From: an uncultured Clostridia bacterium
Lineage (GTDB): Bacteria > Bacillota > Clostridia > Oscillospirales > Ruminococcaceae
DNA length: 10,540 nt
Assembly: GCA_946183095.1 (NCBI GenBank)
Contig: CAMHBE010000038.1
Span: forward strand, 1 to 10,540
Direction: 5' to 3'
Below, one piece after another: positions 1 through 7,660 of this stretch (position 1 is the stretch's first letter; every line of letters begins with the position of its first letter). A program made the position numbers and the translations under genes. The notes under the pieces were generated by a model. It worked only from the letters and a program-made list of their open reading frames with translations. It was not told the origin of the DNA and ran no database searches.

Positions 1-68
1 TATGACGGCTTTAGGGCGGTGCGAATGGGCGGCAAGAGGTTTTTAGAGGTGCCCTCTATATTGACCGG

Positions 69-611
69 TCATTCAATGATCTCCGGTTCCGACAAGTCGC
101 GTTCGAGGTCGGCGAACTTCGTGAACTTCACCGACAGCTTCCCCACCGACGCGTCCAGAATTTCCGGGCAGTCGTCCTCACCGAGCTTTATGGAATACGC
201 GCCGAACTCCGAGCTTCCGGAGACTGACTTTCCGCCGTCCTGCGCAGTGTCCGCACCGCCGGACGCAGCGGAATCGTAAGCGGCAGCCACCGCCCGCGCC
301 ATGCTGACGGCATCGGCGTTTATGTCGGCGATAGTCTCCATATCGTACATTTTCAGCTTCGTCACCCCGTCACTCACGGTTATGACAAGACCCTCCGCAG
401 GGTAAGGCTCCGTGACGCAAAACTCCCAGTTCCCCGCTTCGAGCCGCCTTATCTGCACCTTGCAGTCCTCGCCGCCGTAGGTTATATCTGCTTCCGCGCT
501 GAACGGTATGTCCGGCGGCAGAGCTGCTCCCGCAGCTTCCTTCGGTGCGGAACACGCCGCAAACATAAGACACGCCGCTGCCGACGGGATAATACAAAAA
601 ATACGCTTCAT
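69..611 (-). CDS. Small secreted lipoprotein of unknown function, possibly LolA/LppX-like
   Basis: This 180-residue protein begins with a lipoprotein signal peptide: Lys2-Arg3, a hydrophobic stretch to about residue 19, and a lipobox FAAC with the predicted lipidated Cys at residue 20. After cleavage it should be anchored on the outer face of the cytoplasmic membrane. The mature part alternates short beta-strand-like segments (such as EADITYGGEDCKVQIRRL near residues 40-58) with a low-complexity Gly/Ala/Ser stretch near 111-131. That pattern recalls the LolA/LppX fold, but this is an inference and no catalytic motif is visible. The ATG start is supported by GAGGGTGA at 618-625, about 6 nt upstream. 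It lies 77 nt downstream of nnr on the same strand and is probably the last gene of that operon. Its start codon sits in one arm of an inverted repeat (609-648). Confidence 0.85.
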   Translation of the reverse strand: MKRIFCIIPSAAACLMFAACSAPKEAAGAALPPDIPFSAEADITYGGEDCKVQIRRLEAGNWEFCVTEPYPAEGLVITVSDGVTKLKMYDMETIADINADAVSMARAVAAAYDSAASGGADTAQDGGKSVSGSSEFGAYSIKLGEDDCPEILDASVGKLSVKFTKFADLERDLSEPEIIE

Positions 612-648
612 AGCTTTTCACCCTCATTGCAAGATTCGGAAAGCTATG
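609..648 (-). promoter_or_regulatory. Hairpin that could sequester the lipoprotein start codon
   Basis: Read on the minus strand, CATAGCTTT (648-640) is perfectly complementary to AAAGCTATG (617-609), whose last three bases are the ATG of the lipoprotein gene. The 22-nt loop between them contains the ribosome binding site GAGGGTGA. In mRNA the folded form would hold the AUG in a 9-bp helix, which could limit initiation or tie it to the state of the upstream message. The repeat is seen directly; the regulatory role is inferred. Confidence 0.5.
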
Positions 649-688
649 GAGCGTTTTTATCGTAAGCGAAGCCCGGTAAGCCGCAGTG

Positions 689-2212
689 TCACAGTATCTC
701 GGGAAGTATCTCCGGTATGTCGCGCGGCAGGATCCCCGCTTTGGAGTATTTCGCCGCAAGCGTGTCCGCCGCACATCCGTGCAAATATACAGCAAGTGCC
801 GCCGCATATAACGGCTGTACGCCCTGCGCGGCGAGTGATGCCGTCATCCCGGCAAGCACGTCCCCGCTTCCGCCTTTGGCAAGTCCCGCGTTACCCGTCA
901 TGTTGACGAACGTTTCACCGCTGGGCGCGGCTATTACGGTATTCGTGCCTTTGAGAACGACTACGCAGTTGTACTCTTTCGAGAAGTTCTTTGCACAGGT
1001 GATGCGGTCGCGCTGTATCTCCCCGACGCTCATGCCGGTCATACGCGCAAATTCGGCAGGGTGGGGAGTTACCGTAACGCTCTTTTTGCTTTCCTTCAAT
1101 ACATTTATATTCCCGGCTATCGAGTTTAGACCGTCCGCGTCGATAATTACCGGACAATCCGCATTCCTTATGACGATTTCTGTCAGATCGGCAGTGGCTT
1201 TGCGGTCACCCAGCCCGCATCCGGTCAGTATAGCGTCGTATTTCTTGTTTTCAAGCTCTAACATCAGCATATCGACGGACTTGTCGTCGATGAATCCGTC
1301 GAAGTCCTGCTCCAGCGGAAGGTATGTAGTTTCGGGAACCGCTGCGGCTATGGCATTTATCACACGCGCGGGGGTCGCAAGGGTACACAGACCAACGCCC
1401 ATTCGCAGTGCGGCATCGGTCGAAAGGAGAGCCGCGCCCGTGTAGAACGCACTTCCGCTGATGTTGAGCAGCTTACCGTATGTGCCTTTGTGGGAAACGG
1501 CAGGTCTCGGCGGCAGGAACTCCCGCAGAACGTCGTCCGTCAGCACTGCCTCGCAGCTGTCATACATGGTGCGGGCGATGCCGATATCCGCAAGGATCAC
1601 ATTCCCGCAGCTCTCGAACGCAGGGTGGGAGTACAGACCTTTTTTCATTGCGGCAAGCACTATGGTATGGTCGGGTCTGAACGCGCCGTCGGCTATCTCG
1701 CCGGTATCGCTGTCTATGCCGCTCGGAACATCCACCGAGATCCTGATGCCGGGGCAGTTCTCGTTCGTGAAGGAGAAAAGTTCCTTTATATTGTCTTCGA
1801 GCGCGCCGTGAAAGCCCGTTCCGAAAACGCAGTCTATCACGGCGTCACAGCTCTCTATCGCGCGTTTTACCACGTCCTGCCTGTGGATGTACAGACAGGA
1901 CTTCACCGCCTTTTCGTATGTCGAATAGCACAGGCGCGCCGTCTCCGACTTCGGCAGATCCTGTACGAAAACAAGTATCACGCTTGCCCGCGCTTCGGTC
2001 AGCAGGTCGGCGATAACTATGCCGTCACCGCCGTTGTTGCCGCGCCCCGCCAGTATGACGATGTTCTTTTCCTCCGCGCCGCCGAGTATCTTGTTTATCC
2101 ACGAGAAGCACGCTTCACCGGCATTTTTCATCAGCTTCATGGCGGATATGCCGTTTTTTTCGGCATTTGCCTCCGCCGCTCTCATTTGTTCGTTTGTTAC
2201 CGCAAGACGCAT
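689..2212 (-). CDS. nnr: Bifunctional NAD(P)H-hydrate epimerase / ADP-dependent NAD(P)H-hydrate dehydratase
   Basis: This cytosolic repair enzyme restores NADH and NADPH that have been damaged by hydration. The N-terminal YjeF_N half (about 1-215) interconverts R and S NAD(P)HX. The C-terminal ribokinase-like half (about 225-507) dehydrates S-NAD(P)HX using ADP. In the N-terminal half I see NNGGDG (59-64), VIDCVFGTG with Asp127, and DVPSGIDSDTG (161-171). In the C-terminal half I see HKGTYG (241-246), IIDADG (356-361), TPHPAEF (382-388), KGT (421-423) and NAGLAKGGSGD (441-451), where the last Asp is the expected catalytic residue. At 507 residues it is close to E. coli Nnr (about 515), so both halves appear complete and active. 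The start is fixed by AGAGGA at 2221-2226, 8 nt upstream of the ATG. Only 18 nt separate it from the zinc-ribbon gene upstream, so the two are probably co-transcribed. Confidence 0.96.
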   Translation of the reverse strand: MRLAVTNEQMRAAEANAEKNGISAMKLMKNAGEACFSWINKILGGAEEKNIVILAGRGNNGGDGIVIADLLTEARASVILVFVQDLPKSETARLCYSTYEKAVKSCLYIHRQDVVKRAIESCDAVIDCVFGTGFHGALEDNIKELFSFTNENCPGIRISVDVPSGIDSDTGEIADGAFRPDHTIVLAAMKKGLYSHPAFESCGNVILADIGIARTMYDSCEAVLTDDVLREFLPPRPAVSHKGTYGKLLNISGSAFYTGAALLSTDAALRMGVGLCTLATPARVINAIAAAVPETTYLPLEQDFDGFIDDKSVDMLMLELENKKYDAILTGCGLGDRKATADLTEIVIRNADCPVIIDADGLNSIAGNINVLKESKKSVTVTPHPAEFARMTGMSVGEIQRDRITCAKNFSKEYNCVVVLKGTNTVIAAPSGETFVNMTGNAGLAKGGSGDVLAGMTASLAAQGVQPLYAAALAVYLHGCAADTLAAKYSKAGILPRDIPEILPEIL

Positions 2213-2230
2213 ATCGTCCGTCCTCTTTCT

Positions 2231-5101
2231 TTACTCAAAATTGTAAGTCCCGCGCTTGTATTTCATCGTTGCAGCTATACTGCTGCCGCCTTCGGGCTGT
2301 ATCGAAGATGTCCCGTCGGTCGGCGTTCCTTCCGGCGCTTCATAGATGAGCGTCACCGTGAAGCTGTCCTCCTCCGGGTCATAGGTGCATCTGCCCTCAT
2401 AAGGCGCCATATCTATCGTAAATCCGCTTTCATTCGGCGTCTGCATCAGTCTCACGTCAAAGCCGCTCTTGCTCTGCGTCAGCATGACGAACGATGATAC
2501 ATAGATGTTGCCGGTAGCTTCCTCAAACGTCATATTGCTCGCTTTGGCAAGTTCCTCCACCGTCTGACCGTTCACCTCGGCAAGCGTCCATTCACCGGCA
2601 TACGGGTATTCGGGAACTATATCGTCTATCCTTGCAAGAGCCGCGTCCGCACCGTCTGAAGTCCTCGTCAGATACAGCGCATCCTCCGACCTGCTGTATT
2701 TCAGCTCACCTATCCTGTTCTCTCCGGTATGCGGCTTTCCGTAAACATACACCCCGAAGCCGCCGTCCTCAGCCGCAAGCTGCACAAGTCCGTATACCTC
2801 AAACATATCCGTCATGAGCATATCCGGTGTTATCGCCGCCATATACAGACCGCCGCTGAAGTCGGATCCCTGCCACCTGCCTGTTATGTCGCCGATGTCA
2901 ACATCGCTGTCCATTTTCGAGGTATCTATATTGATGTTCAGACCGATGCCGTCCTTCATCATATAGGTGGTCTTCGATTCGCTTTCGTCCACGAGAACTG
3001 CAAATACCCCGTTCTGCGTGTAGATATAGCCTATCGGAGCGCTGTTCTCGCCGTAGAAATACGCGCCGTACTCTCCGTTTTTCAGCAGACCGTAGGTCAG
3101 TTCAAATTCCCCCAGATAGCTGTTTTCATCGGTGCCGTCGGTCATCGTCAGAATCAGTTTTTTATCGTCAAGCACTGCCTGCATAGCTATGCCTGTGCCG
3201 GAAACGGCTCTGTCATCGACCGCGGTGATGTTCCATGTTCCTGCAAGGCCGTATGTCCCTTCGGCGTTCGGTATTACCTGTTCATGGGAGCTGTCGGACT
3301 GTGCCCCGCCATTATCCGTCTGCCCGGTCAGCGCGCCGCTGACTGCCGGATGATCTTCCATGAGCTTGCGCACCCAGGCTCCGAGATCTTCCGATAGCGC
3401 TCCGGAAATATTATCAAAGGTGTCGGTCGCCTCCGGCATCGTTACTGCCGCATCTTTTTCCTCGGACACGGTCTTTATGCCCGCCGTGCCGAAATTTCCG
3501 AGAGAAACAGAGACTTCGCCGGTGCAGGTACCGCCGTCAGTGCCGCATTCAGCAGAAAAAACGAACTGCTTCAGTTCGGCAGCGATCTTTTCCCCGTCTC
3601 CCGCGAGTCCTGCCGGCGACAGCACGCCGTTGTACAAAGCGCTCCCGAACGCGTCCGCATCTGCGGGCTTTACGGTCACTTTTCCGACAAGCGTGTCCTT
3701 CCCCAGCCACTTTACCGTCTTTACACCGGAGTATTCGGCTGCAAGACCAAACTCCGTGCCGTTGATATCAATGCTTATATTCGCATTGCCGTCGGCCTTT
3801 CCGGTACTGCGGGCGGCTATCCGCACCGAAACGGACGATCCGCTGCTTTCTGTTCTGAAACCCGCGCCGATGTTATCGCCCGCCCCGATGATGCCGAGGT
3901 CTGTGAGAACGCCGGAAGCGTTCGCGCTTATATGTGACGAAAGCACATTGTTGTGGACATCGTAGATATGTCTGACGGAAAGAGCGCACCCCGCCTTTAT
4001 CTCCTCGGGGAACAGCTTCCTGTAATCTTCCTCGCTCATGCCGAAGCACTCGTTCACATATTTTATCAGGCAGCTGTCGTTTTTCAGCTCTTCAGCCATT
4101 TTTGTGAGCATGGCGTTCACCTGCTCCTCGCTTATGGTAACGGTAACGCTCCTGCCCTCGGCGCTGACGGCGATATCGCCGCCGGTGAGCGTGTCCGTAT
4201 CCTTGCCGGTGAAGGTTATATCCGCGCTGTCGAAGCTCTCAAACCAGATGTCGGATATCCTGCCGATGATGCGTTTCACCTCGTCCGCGTCAAGTGCGGT
4301 ATCTTTGGCACCGTCAGCTTTGCCGCCGGAGGGGAACTGCACGGTATGCCCGGATATCCCCGGCAGCGCAAGCACAGCGTTACTGCCGTCGGAATAAAGC
4401 TCCAGCGCGCCGAGCCGGCTGCCGTTCTCGGAAGCTCCAGCGGACACCATTGCAGCTTCGCCGTTCTTTGCGGCTGACGTGTTCAGGGATATACTATTTA
4501 TAATGTCGGCGACAGAGCGCACCGTTTCGTTGACTATCATGCTGCCGGGCTGCACGTTCAGGGAAACGGCTGTCGTCAGCTCCTTCCCCTCGGGAACGTT
4601 TTTCAGCGCCGAAGTCAGCAGTGACGCGATATCGGGCGATGCCGCGCCCGACGGCTCACTGCCGCTCACCGCAGGCGAGAACAGCGGTCTCAGGTCTGCC
4701 GCGGCATTGCCCGCCGCAGAGATGAGCTGTGACGCTTTGTCCGCAAGATCGTCTGTGCCGATATTCTTCACAATGGCGCCGAGCGCCTGCTTACCGAGGT
4801 ATTTCGCGTAGCCCGCATCCCCCATTATAAGGCGGGTGATGCTGTCGTGAAAACCGAAATAGCCCACTGCCGCGCCGACCGCGACTGCACCCGCAACGGA
4901 CAGACCTACTATCAGACCGGTCTTTTTCTTCTTTTTCTTTCCGGGGGCGGAGTTAGCGAGCATACCGTCGGGCATTTTCTGCGCCGGTACATCACCTTCG
5001 AGCTTTACGGGCTCGTATTCTTCGGGAGCGCTGTTATCCTGTCCGCAGTTCGGGCAGACAACGCCTTCTGTTATTTCTGTTCCGCATTTTTTACAATACA
5101 T
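2231..5101 (-). CDS. Membrane-anchored zinc-ribbon protein with large extracellular region and three tandem C-terminal beta domains
   Basis: This 956-residue protein is of unknown function. It opens with a zinc ribbon (Cys3, Cys6, Cys16, Cys19 as two CxxC knuckles), then an acidic linker, a run of six lysines (55-60) and one transmembrane helix (about 61-83). The topology is therefore a short cytoplasmic N-terminus and a large outside region. Residues about 100-600 are rich in beta strand and in Gly/Ser/Ala and resemble LolA-like repeats only loosely. From about 620 on there are three similar units, each opening with G-x-W: GTWNIT (Trp623), GRWQGS (Trp743) and GEWTLA (Trp838). They look like small lipocalin-type beta barrels or sheets, which is an inference. 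The start is supported by AAAGGA at 5109-5114, 7 nt upstream of the ATG, and by a promoter at 5194-5222. Single zinc ribbons plus one membrane helix are common in uncharacterised Clostridia envelope proteins. I do not recognise a named family with confidence. Confidence 0.9.
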   Translation of the reverse strand: MYCKKCGTEITEGVVCPNCGQDNSAPEEYEPVKLEGDVPAQKMPDGMLANSAPGKKKKKKTGLIVGLSVAGAVAVGAAVGYFGFHDSITRLIMGDAGYAKYLGKQALGAIVKNIGTDDLADKASQLISAAGNAAADLRPLFSPAVSGSEPSGAASPDIASLLTSALKNVPEGKELTTAVSLNVQPGSMIVNETVRSVADIINSISLNTSAAKNGEAAMVSAGASENGSRLGALELYSDGSNAVLALPGISGHTVQFPSGGKADGAKDTALDADEVKRIIGRISDIWFESFDSADITFTGKDTDTLTGGDIAVSAEGRSVTVTISEEQVNAMLTKMAEELKNDSCLIKYVNECFGMSEEDYRKLFPEEIKAGCALSVRHIYDVHNNVLSSHISANASGVLTDLGIIGAGDNIGAGFRTESSGSSVSVRIAARSTGKADGNANISIDINGTEFGLAAEYSGVKTVKWLGKDTLVGKVTVKPADADAFGSALYNGVLSPAGLAGDGEKIAAELKQFVFSAECGTDGGTCTGEVSVSLGNFGTAGIKTVSEEKDAAVTMPEATDTFDNISGALSEDLGAWVRKLMEDHPAVSGALTGQTDNGGAQSDSSHEQVIPNAEGTYGLAGTWNITAVDDRAVSGTGIAMQAVLDDKKLILTMTDGTDENSYLGEFELTYGLLKNGEYGAYFYGENSAPIGYIYTQNGVFAVLVDESESKTTYMMKDGIGLNINIDTSKMDSDVDIGDITGRWQGSDFSGGLYMAAITPDMLMTDMFEVYGLVQLAAEDGGFGVYVYGKPHTGENRIGELKYSRSEDALYLTRTSDGADAALARIDDIVPEYPYAGEWTLAEVNGQTVEELAKASNMTFEEATGNIYVSSFVMLTQSKSGFDVRLMQTPNESGFTIDMAPYEGRCTYDPEEDSFTVTLIYEAPEGTPTDGTSSIQPEGGSSIAATMKYKRGTYNFE

Positions 5102-5193
5102 TTTTTTATCCTTTCATCCATAACTTATCAGCTTTATCCTGTGTTATTATCTGTTTATGTTTTGCGGACACCGCCGCAATAATCGTATTAAAT

Positions 5194-5222
5194 AGTATAT
5201 CATTATTATGTGCAATTGTCAA
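5194..5222 (-). promoter_or_regulatory. Sigma-A promoter for the minus-strand operon (zinc-ribbon gene, nnr, lipoprotein)
   Basis: On the minus strand there is a perfect -35 TTGACA (5222-5217), a 17-bp spacer and a -10 TATACT (5199-5194) preceded by an extended -10 TGA. The predicted transcript starts near 5187, giving a leader of about 85 nt before the ATG at 5101. The match is close to consensus, so expression should be substantial unless it is repressed. Confidence 0.8.
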
Positions 5223-5229
5223 GACGGAT

Positions 5230-5275
5230 GATATTGACGGAAAAAAGCGTATTTTTTCTGCATTGATATCGACGG
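5230..5275. repeat. Direct repeat GATATYGACGG in the divergent control region
   Basis: GATATTGACGG (5230-5240) and GATATCGACGG (5265-5275) match at 10 of 11 positions, and each is followed by a run of A (after one extra G in the second copy). The first copy lies just upstream of the -35 box of the minus-strand promoter. Between them, GAAAAAA (5240-5246) and TTTTTTC (5252-5258) face each other as an A/T-tract inverted repeat. Placement between two divergent promoters fits paired regulator sites or bent DNA, but no binding protein can be named. Confidence 0.45.
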
Positions 5276-5286
5276 GAAAACTATCC

Positions 5287-5296
5287 GTTGTACAAC
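5287..5296. repeat. 10-bp palindrome GTTGTACAAC
   Basis: This is a perfect palindrome in otherwise AT-rich intergenic DNA, about 60 bp upstream of the -35 box of the EF-G-like gene and about 65 bp from the opposing -35 box. Palindromes of this kind are typical operator half-site pairs. No regulator is encoded nearby, so the role is a guess. Confidence 0.35.
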
Positions 5297-5355
5297 ATTA
5301 CTAAATTTGAACCCGATATTTCTACATTGATAATCGCTTATTCACAAAAAAACTA

Positions 5356-5384
5356 TAGATTTTTTCGCAAAAATAGTGTATAAT
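5356..5384 (+). promoter_or_regulatory. Promoter of the EF-G-like gene
   Basis: There is a perfect -10 TATAAT at 5379-5384. A weak -35, TAGATT at 5356-5361, sits at the ideal 17-bp spacing. Transcription would start near 5391, leaving a leader of about 83 nt. The -10 box is convincing and the -35 is not close to consensus. Confidence 0.65.
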
Positions 5385-5390
5385 GTTTGA

Positions 5391-5473
5391 TAGTGATTTC
5401 TGTTTTCCGAATGTCTCGGTCAGGTTCACCACTAATGCTGCCCTTTGGCGGTAAATAAACAGGGGGTTACATA
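5391..5473 (+). promoter_or_regulatory. 5' leader of the EF-G-like gene with two short hairpins
   Basis: Two small stem-loops can be drawn: CCGA/TCGG (5407-5410 with 5416-5419) and CTGCC/GGCGG around a CTTT loop (5438-5451, with one G.U pair). The ribosome binding site AGGGGG lies at 5461-5466, 7 nt before the ATG. No known riboswitch consensus was recognised and there is no attenuator with a T-run, so this may be an ordinary leader. Confidence 0.4.
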
Positions 5474-7522
5474 ATGAAAACCTATAAGTGCAAAAATATA
5501 CGCAACATCGCTCTCGCAGGACACGGTGGCAGCGGTAAGACTTCACTTGCCGAGGCTCTCATTTTCGCGAGCGGCGGTACAGACAGACAGGGTAAGATCG
5601 CCGACGGAAACACCGTATGCGACTACGACCCCGATGAAATAAAGAGAAAGGTCTCCCTCAACACCGCTATAGCTTACGCGGAGTGGAAGGACGTAAAAAT
5701 AAACATCATCGATACTCCCGGTCAGTTCGACTTCATCGGCGGTATGTATGAGGGCATCCGCGCTGCGGAGACAGTTGCCATAACCATTTCCGCAAAGGAC
5801 GGCGTGCAGGTCGGCACCATAAAGGCGTACAAGGAAGCAAAAAAAGAGGGCAAGGCTACGATGTTCGTCATCACCAAGCTCGACGAAGAAAACTCCAGCT
5901 TCTACCGCGTGCTCGAAGACCTGAAAGCCAATTTCGGTCCCTCCGTGTGCCCGATAATCGTTCCTTTCGATAAGTTCGGCAAGGTGGAGAGCTACATCAA
6001 CCTGCTCGAAATGAAAGCATACAAGTATGAGAACGGCAAGGCTTCCGAAGTGGAGATGCCCGCGTCCGAGAACCGCATAAAGGGTCTGCGCGCCGCAATG
6101 GCAGAGGCTATCGCGGAGACGGACGAAGAGCTGATGATGAAGTTCTTCGAGAGCGAGGGTGAGGATTTCACCGAAGCCGAGATAATCAAGGGCTTGCATG
6201 ACGGCGTGGATCAGGGTATCATCACCCCCGTCGTTTGCTGCTCCGCAGAAAAGCTCGAAAGTATCGACAAGATGCTCGACACGATGATATATATGCTCCC
6301 GTCGCCCGACGAGAGAAAAGACGAGATCGTCGACTACAACGAATCCATGCCGCTGGCCGCGTTCGTGTTCAAGACACTCGCAGACCCGTTCGTGGGCAAG
6401 CTCAGCTTCGTGAAGATAGTTGCCGGCGTGCTCACAGCAAAGGTGGATATGATAAACTCCCGCACCAACGAGAGCGAGAAGTTCGGCAAGATGCTCGCAC
6501 TCAAAGGAAAGAAGCAGGAAGAGATGATCGAAGCATACGCGGGCGATATCGTTGCGCTCACAAAGCTGAACGCGAACACAGGCGATACGCTGTGCGATTC
6601 GACGAACGTTTTCTCCCTCGCGCCTATCGAGTTCCCCGTTCCCTGCTTCTTCAAGGCAGTCTCCGCGAAGGACAAGAACGACGAGGGAAAGATCAGCAGC
6701 GGTATCAAGCGTCTGCTCGAAGAAGACCACACTCTCAGCTATGTGCATAACCACGAGACGCATCAGCGTATCCTCGGCGGTCTCGGCGAACAGCATATCG
6801 ACTCTGCCGTAACAAAGCTCAAGAACAAGTTCGGCGTTGACGTTCTGCTCAGCGACCCCGTTATCGCCTACCGCGAGGCTATCCGCAAGAAAGTCTCCGT
6901 TGAGGGCAAACACAAGAAGCAGTCCGGCGGTCATGGTCAGTACGGTCATGTCAAGATCGAGTTCGAGCCTCATGACAGCGACGAGCTGATATTCGAGGAG
7001 CGCGTATTCGGCGGCAGCGTACCGAAGAACTTCTTCCCCGCAGTCGAGAAGGGCTTGCAGGAGAGCATCGTTCACGGCGTTCTCGCGGGATATCCCGTCG
7101 TCCGTCTGAAAGCAACACTGTTCGACGGCTCTTATCACCCCGTTGACAGCTCTGAGCAGGCTTTCAAAATGGCAGCTCACATAGCTTACAAGAACGGTCT
7201 GACACAGGCATCCCCCTGCCTGCTGGAACCCATCGAGCTGATGAAGTTCACCGTTCCGGACGACAACACCGGTGACGTTATGGGTATCGTCAACAAGCGC
7301 AGAGGCGCGGTCCTCGGCATGAACCCCGTGGGCGAGGGACTTACCGAAGTAGATGCGGAACTTCCTATGGCAGAGACCGGCGACCTTGCGACCGTCATCC
7401 GTCAGATGACAAAGGGCATGGGCTGGTTCACCATGGAATTCGCAAGATATGAGCAGCTCCCCTCCAACCTCGAAGCCGATGTTATCGCAAAGGCTCCGAA
7501 GTACAGTGAATATGAGGGCTGA
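5474..7522 (+). CDS. Elongation factor G-like translational GTPase (stand-alone EF-G paralogue)
   Basis: This 682-residue protein has the full EF-G layout of a GTPase domain with insert followed by domains II to V, close to the usual length of about 690-700. The P-loop is GHGGSGKT (16-23). Switch I is RKVS (58-61) where EF-G has RGIT. The G3 motif is DTPGQFDF (80-87), with Gln84 where EF-G has the catalytic His. G4 is TKLD (134-137) in place of NKxD. Domain IV is recognisable by QSGGHGQYG (483-491; EF-G has Arg at the His487 position) and by the DGSYHPVDSSEQAF stretch. Domain V carries TGDVMGIVNKRRG (599-611). It should bind the ribosome and GTP. Its G-motif changes and isolation from an rpsL-rpsG-fusA-tuf cluster suggest it is not the housekeeping translocase but a FusA2-type factor, perhaps for stalled or stressed ribosomes. 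A ribosomal-protection (TetM-like) role is not indicated. Confidence 0.94.
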   Translation: MKTYKCKNIRNIALAGHGGSGKTSLAEALIFASGGTDRQGKIADGNTVCDYDPDEIKRKVSLNTAIAYAEWKDVKINIIDTPGQFDFIGGMYEGIRAAETVAITISAKDGVQVGTIKAYKEAKKEGKATMFVITKLDEENSSFYRVLEDLKANFGPSVCPIIVPFDKFGKVESYINLLEMKAYKYENGKASEVEMPASENRIKGLRAAMAEAIAETDEELMMKFFESEGEDFTEAEIIKGLHDGVDQGIITPVVCCSAEKLESIDKMLDTMIYMLPSPDERKDEIVDYNESMPLAAFVFKTLADPFVGKLSFVKIVAGVLTAKVDMINSRTNESEKFGKMLALKGKKQEEMIEAYAGDIVALTKLNANTGDTLCDSTNVFSLAPIEFPVPCFFKAVSAKDKNDEGKISSGIKRLLEEDHTLSYVHNHETHQRILGGLGEQHIDSAVTKLKNKFGVDVLLSDPVIAYREAIRKKVSVEGKHKKQSGGHGQYGHVKIEFEPHDSDELIFEERVFGGSVPKNFFPAVEKGLQESIVHGVLAGYPVVRLKATLFDGSYHPVDSSEQAFKMAAHIAYKNGLTQASPCLLEPIELMKFTVPDDNTGDVMGIVNKRRGAVLGMNPVGEGLTEVDAELPMAETGDLATVIRQMTKGMGWFTMEFARYEQLPSNLEADVIAKAPKYSEYEG

Positions 7523-7542
7523 TGAAGCATTTTTGTGATAAA

Positions 7543-7591
7543 GTGCACAAAACAGTCGTGCTCTATCATGCGGCGCGACTGCACATTGCAC
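7543..7591 (+). other. 3' hairpin after the EF-G-like gene, not a canonical terminator
   Basis: CAGTCGTGC (7553-7561) pairs with GCGCGACTG (7573-7581) through 9 bp with one G.U pair and an 11-nt loop. An outer GTGCA/TGCAC pairing (7543-7547 with 7587-7591) could extend it across an internal loop. It is followed by AAATAAAATG and not by a T-run, so it is more likely a stabilising 3' structure or processing site than an intrinsic terminator. Read-through could continue to the terminator at 7741. Confidence 0.5.
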
Positions 7592-7625
7592 AAATAAAAT
7601 GTAATAAGTTTATTGATATTTACTA

Positions 7626-7654
7626 TTGAAAAAGCAGCGTACAGGTGTTATAAT
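7626..7654 (+). promoter_or_regulatory. Strong promoter of a putative small RNA
   Basis: The -35 box TTGAAA (7626-7631), a 17-bp spacer and a perfect -10 TATAAT (7649-7654) with the extended -10 TGT just upstream make a near-ideal sigma-A promoter. The predicted start is about 7661. It directs transcription into a short non-coding stretch that ends at an intrinsic terminator, and no gene lies between. Confidence 0.75.
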
Positions 7655-7660
7655 TATAAG

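Noticed and set aside
1490..2497. 335-codon open frame on the plus strand
   Set aside because: It lies opposite nnr and the end of the zinc-ribbon gene, both well supported. Its Arg/His-rich translation is typical of an antisense shadow.
5543..7591. 682-codon open frame on the minus strand, the same length as the EF-G-like protein opposite it
   Set aside because: It is fully antisense to a clearly conserved gene, its translation matches no recognisable family and is full of Leu/Val/Ala/Asp from mirrored codons, and it lacks a promoter or ribosome binding site. Identical length is a coincidence of codon bias.
7543..7591. Terminator for the EF-G-like gene
   Set aside because: The stem is good but the following bases are A-rich with no T-run, so it is listed only as a 3' hairpin.
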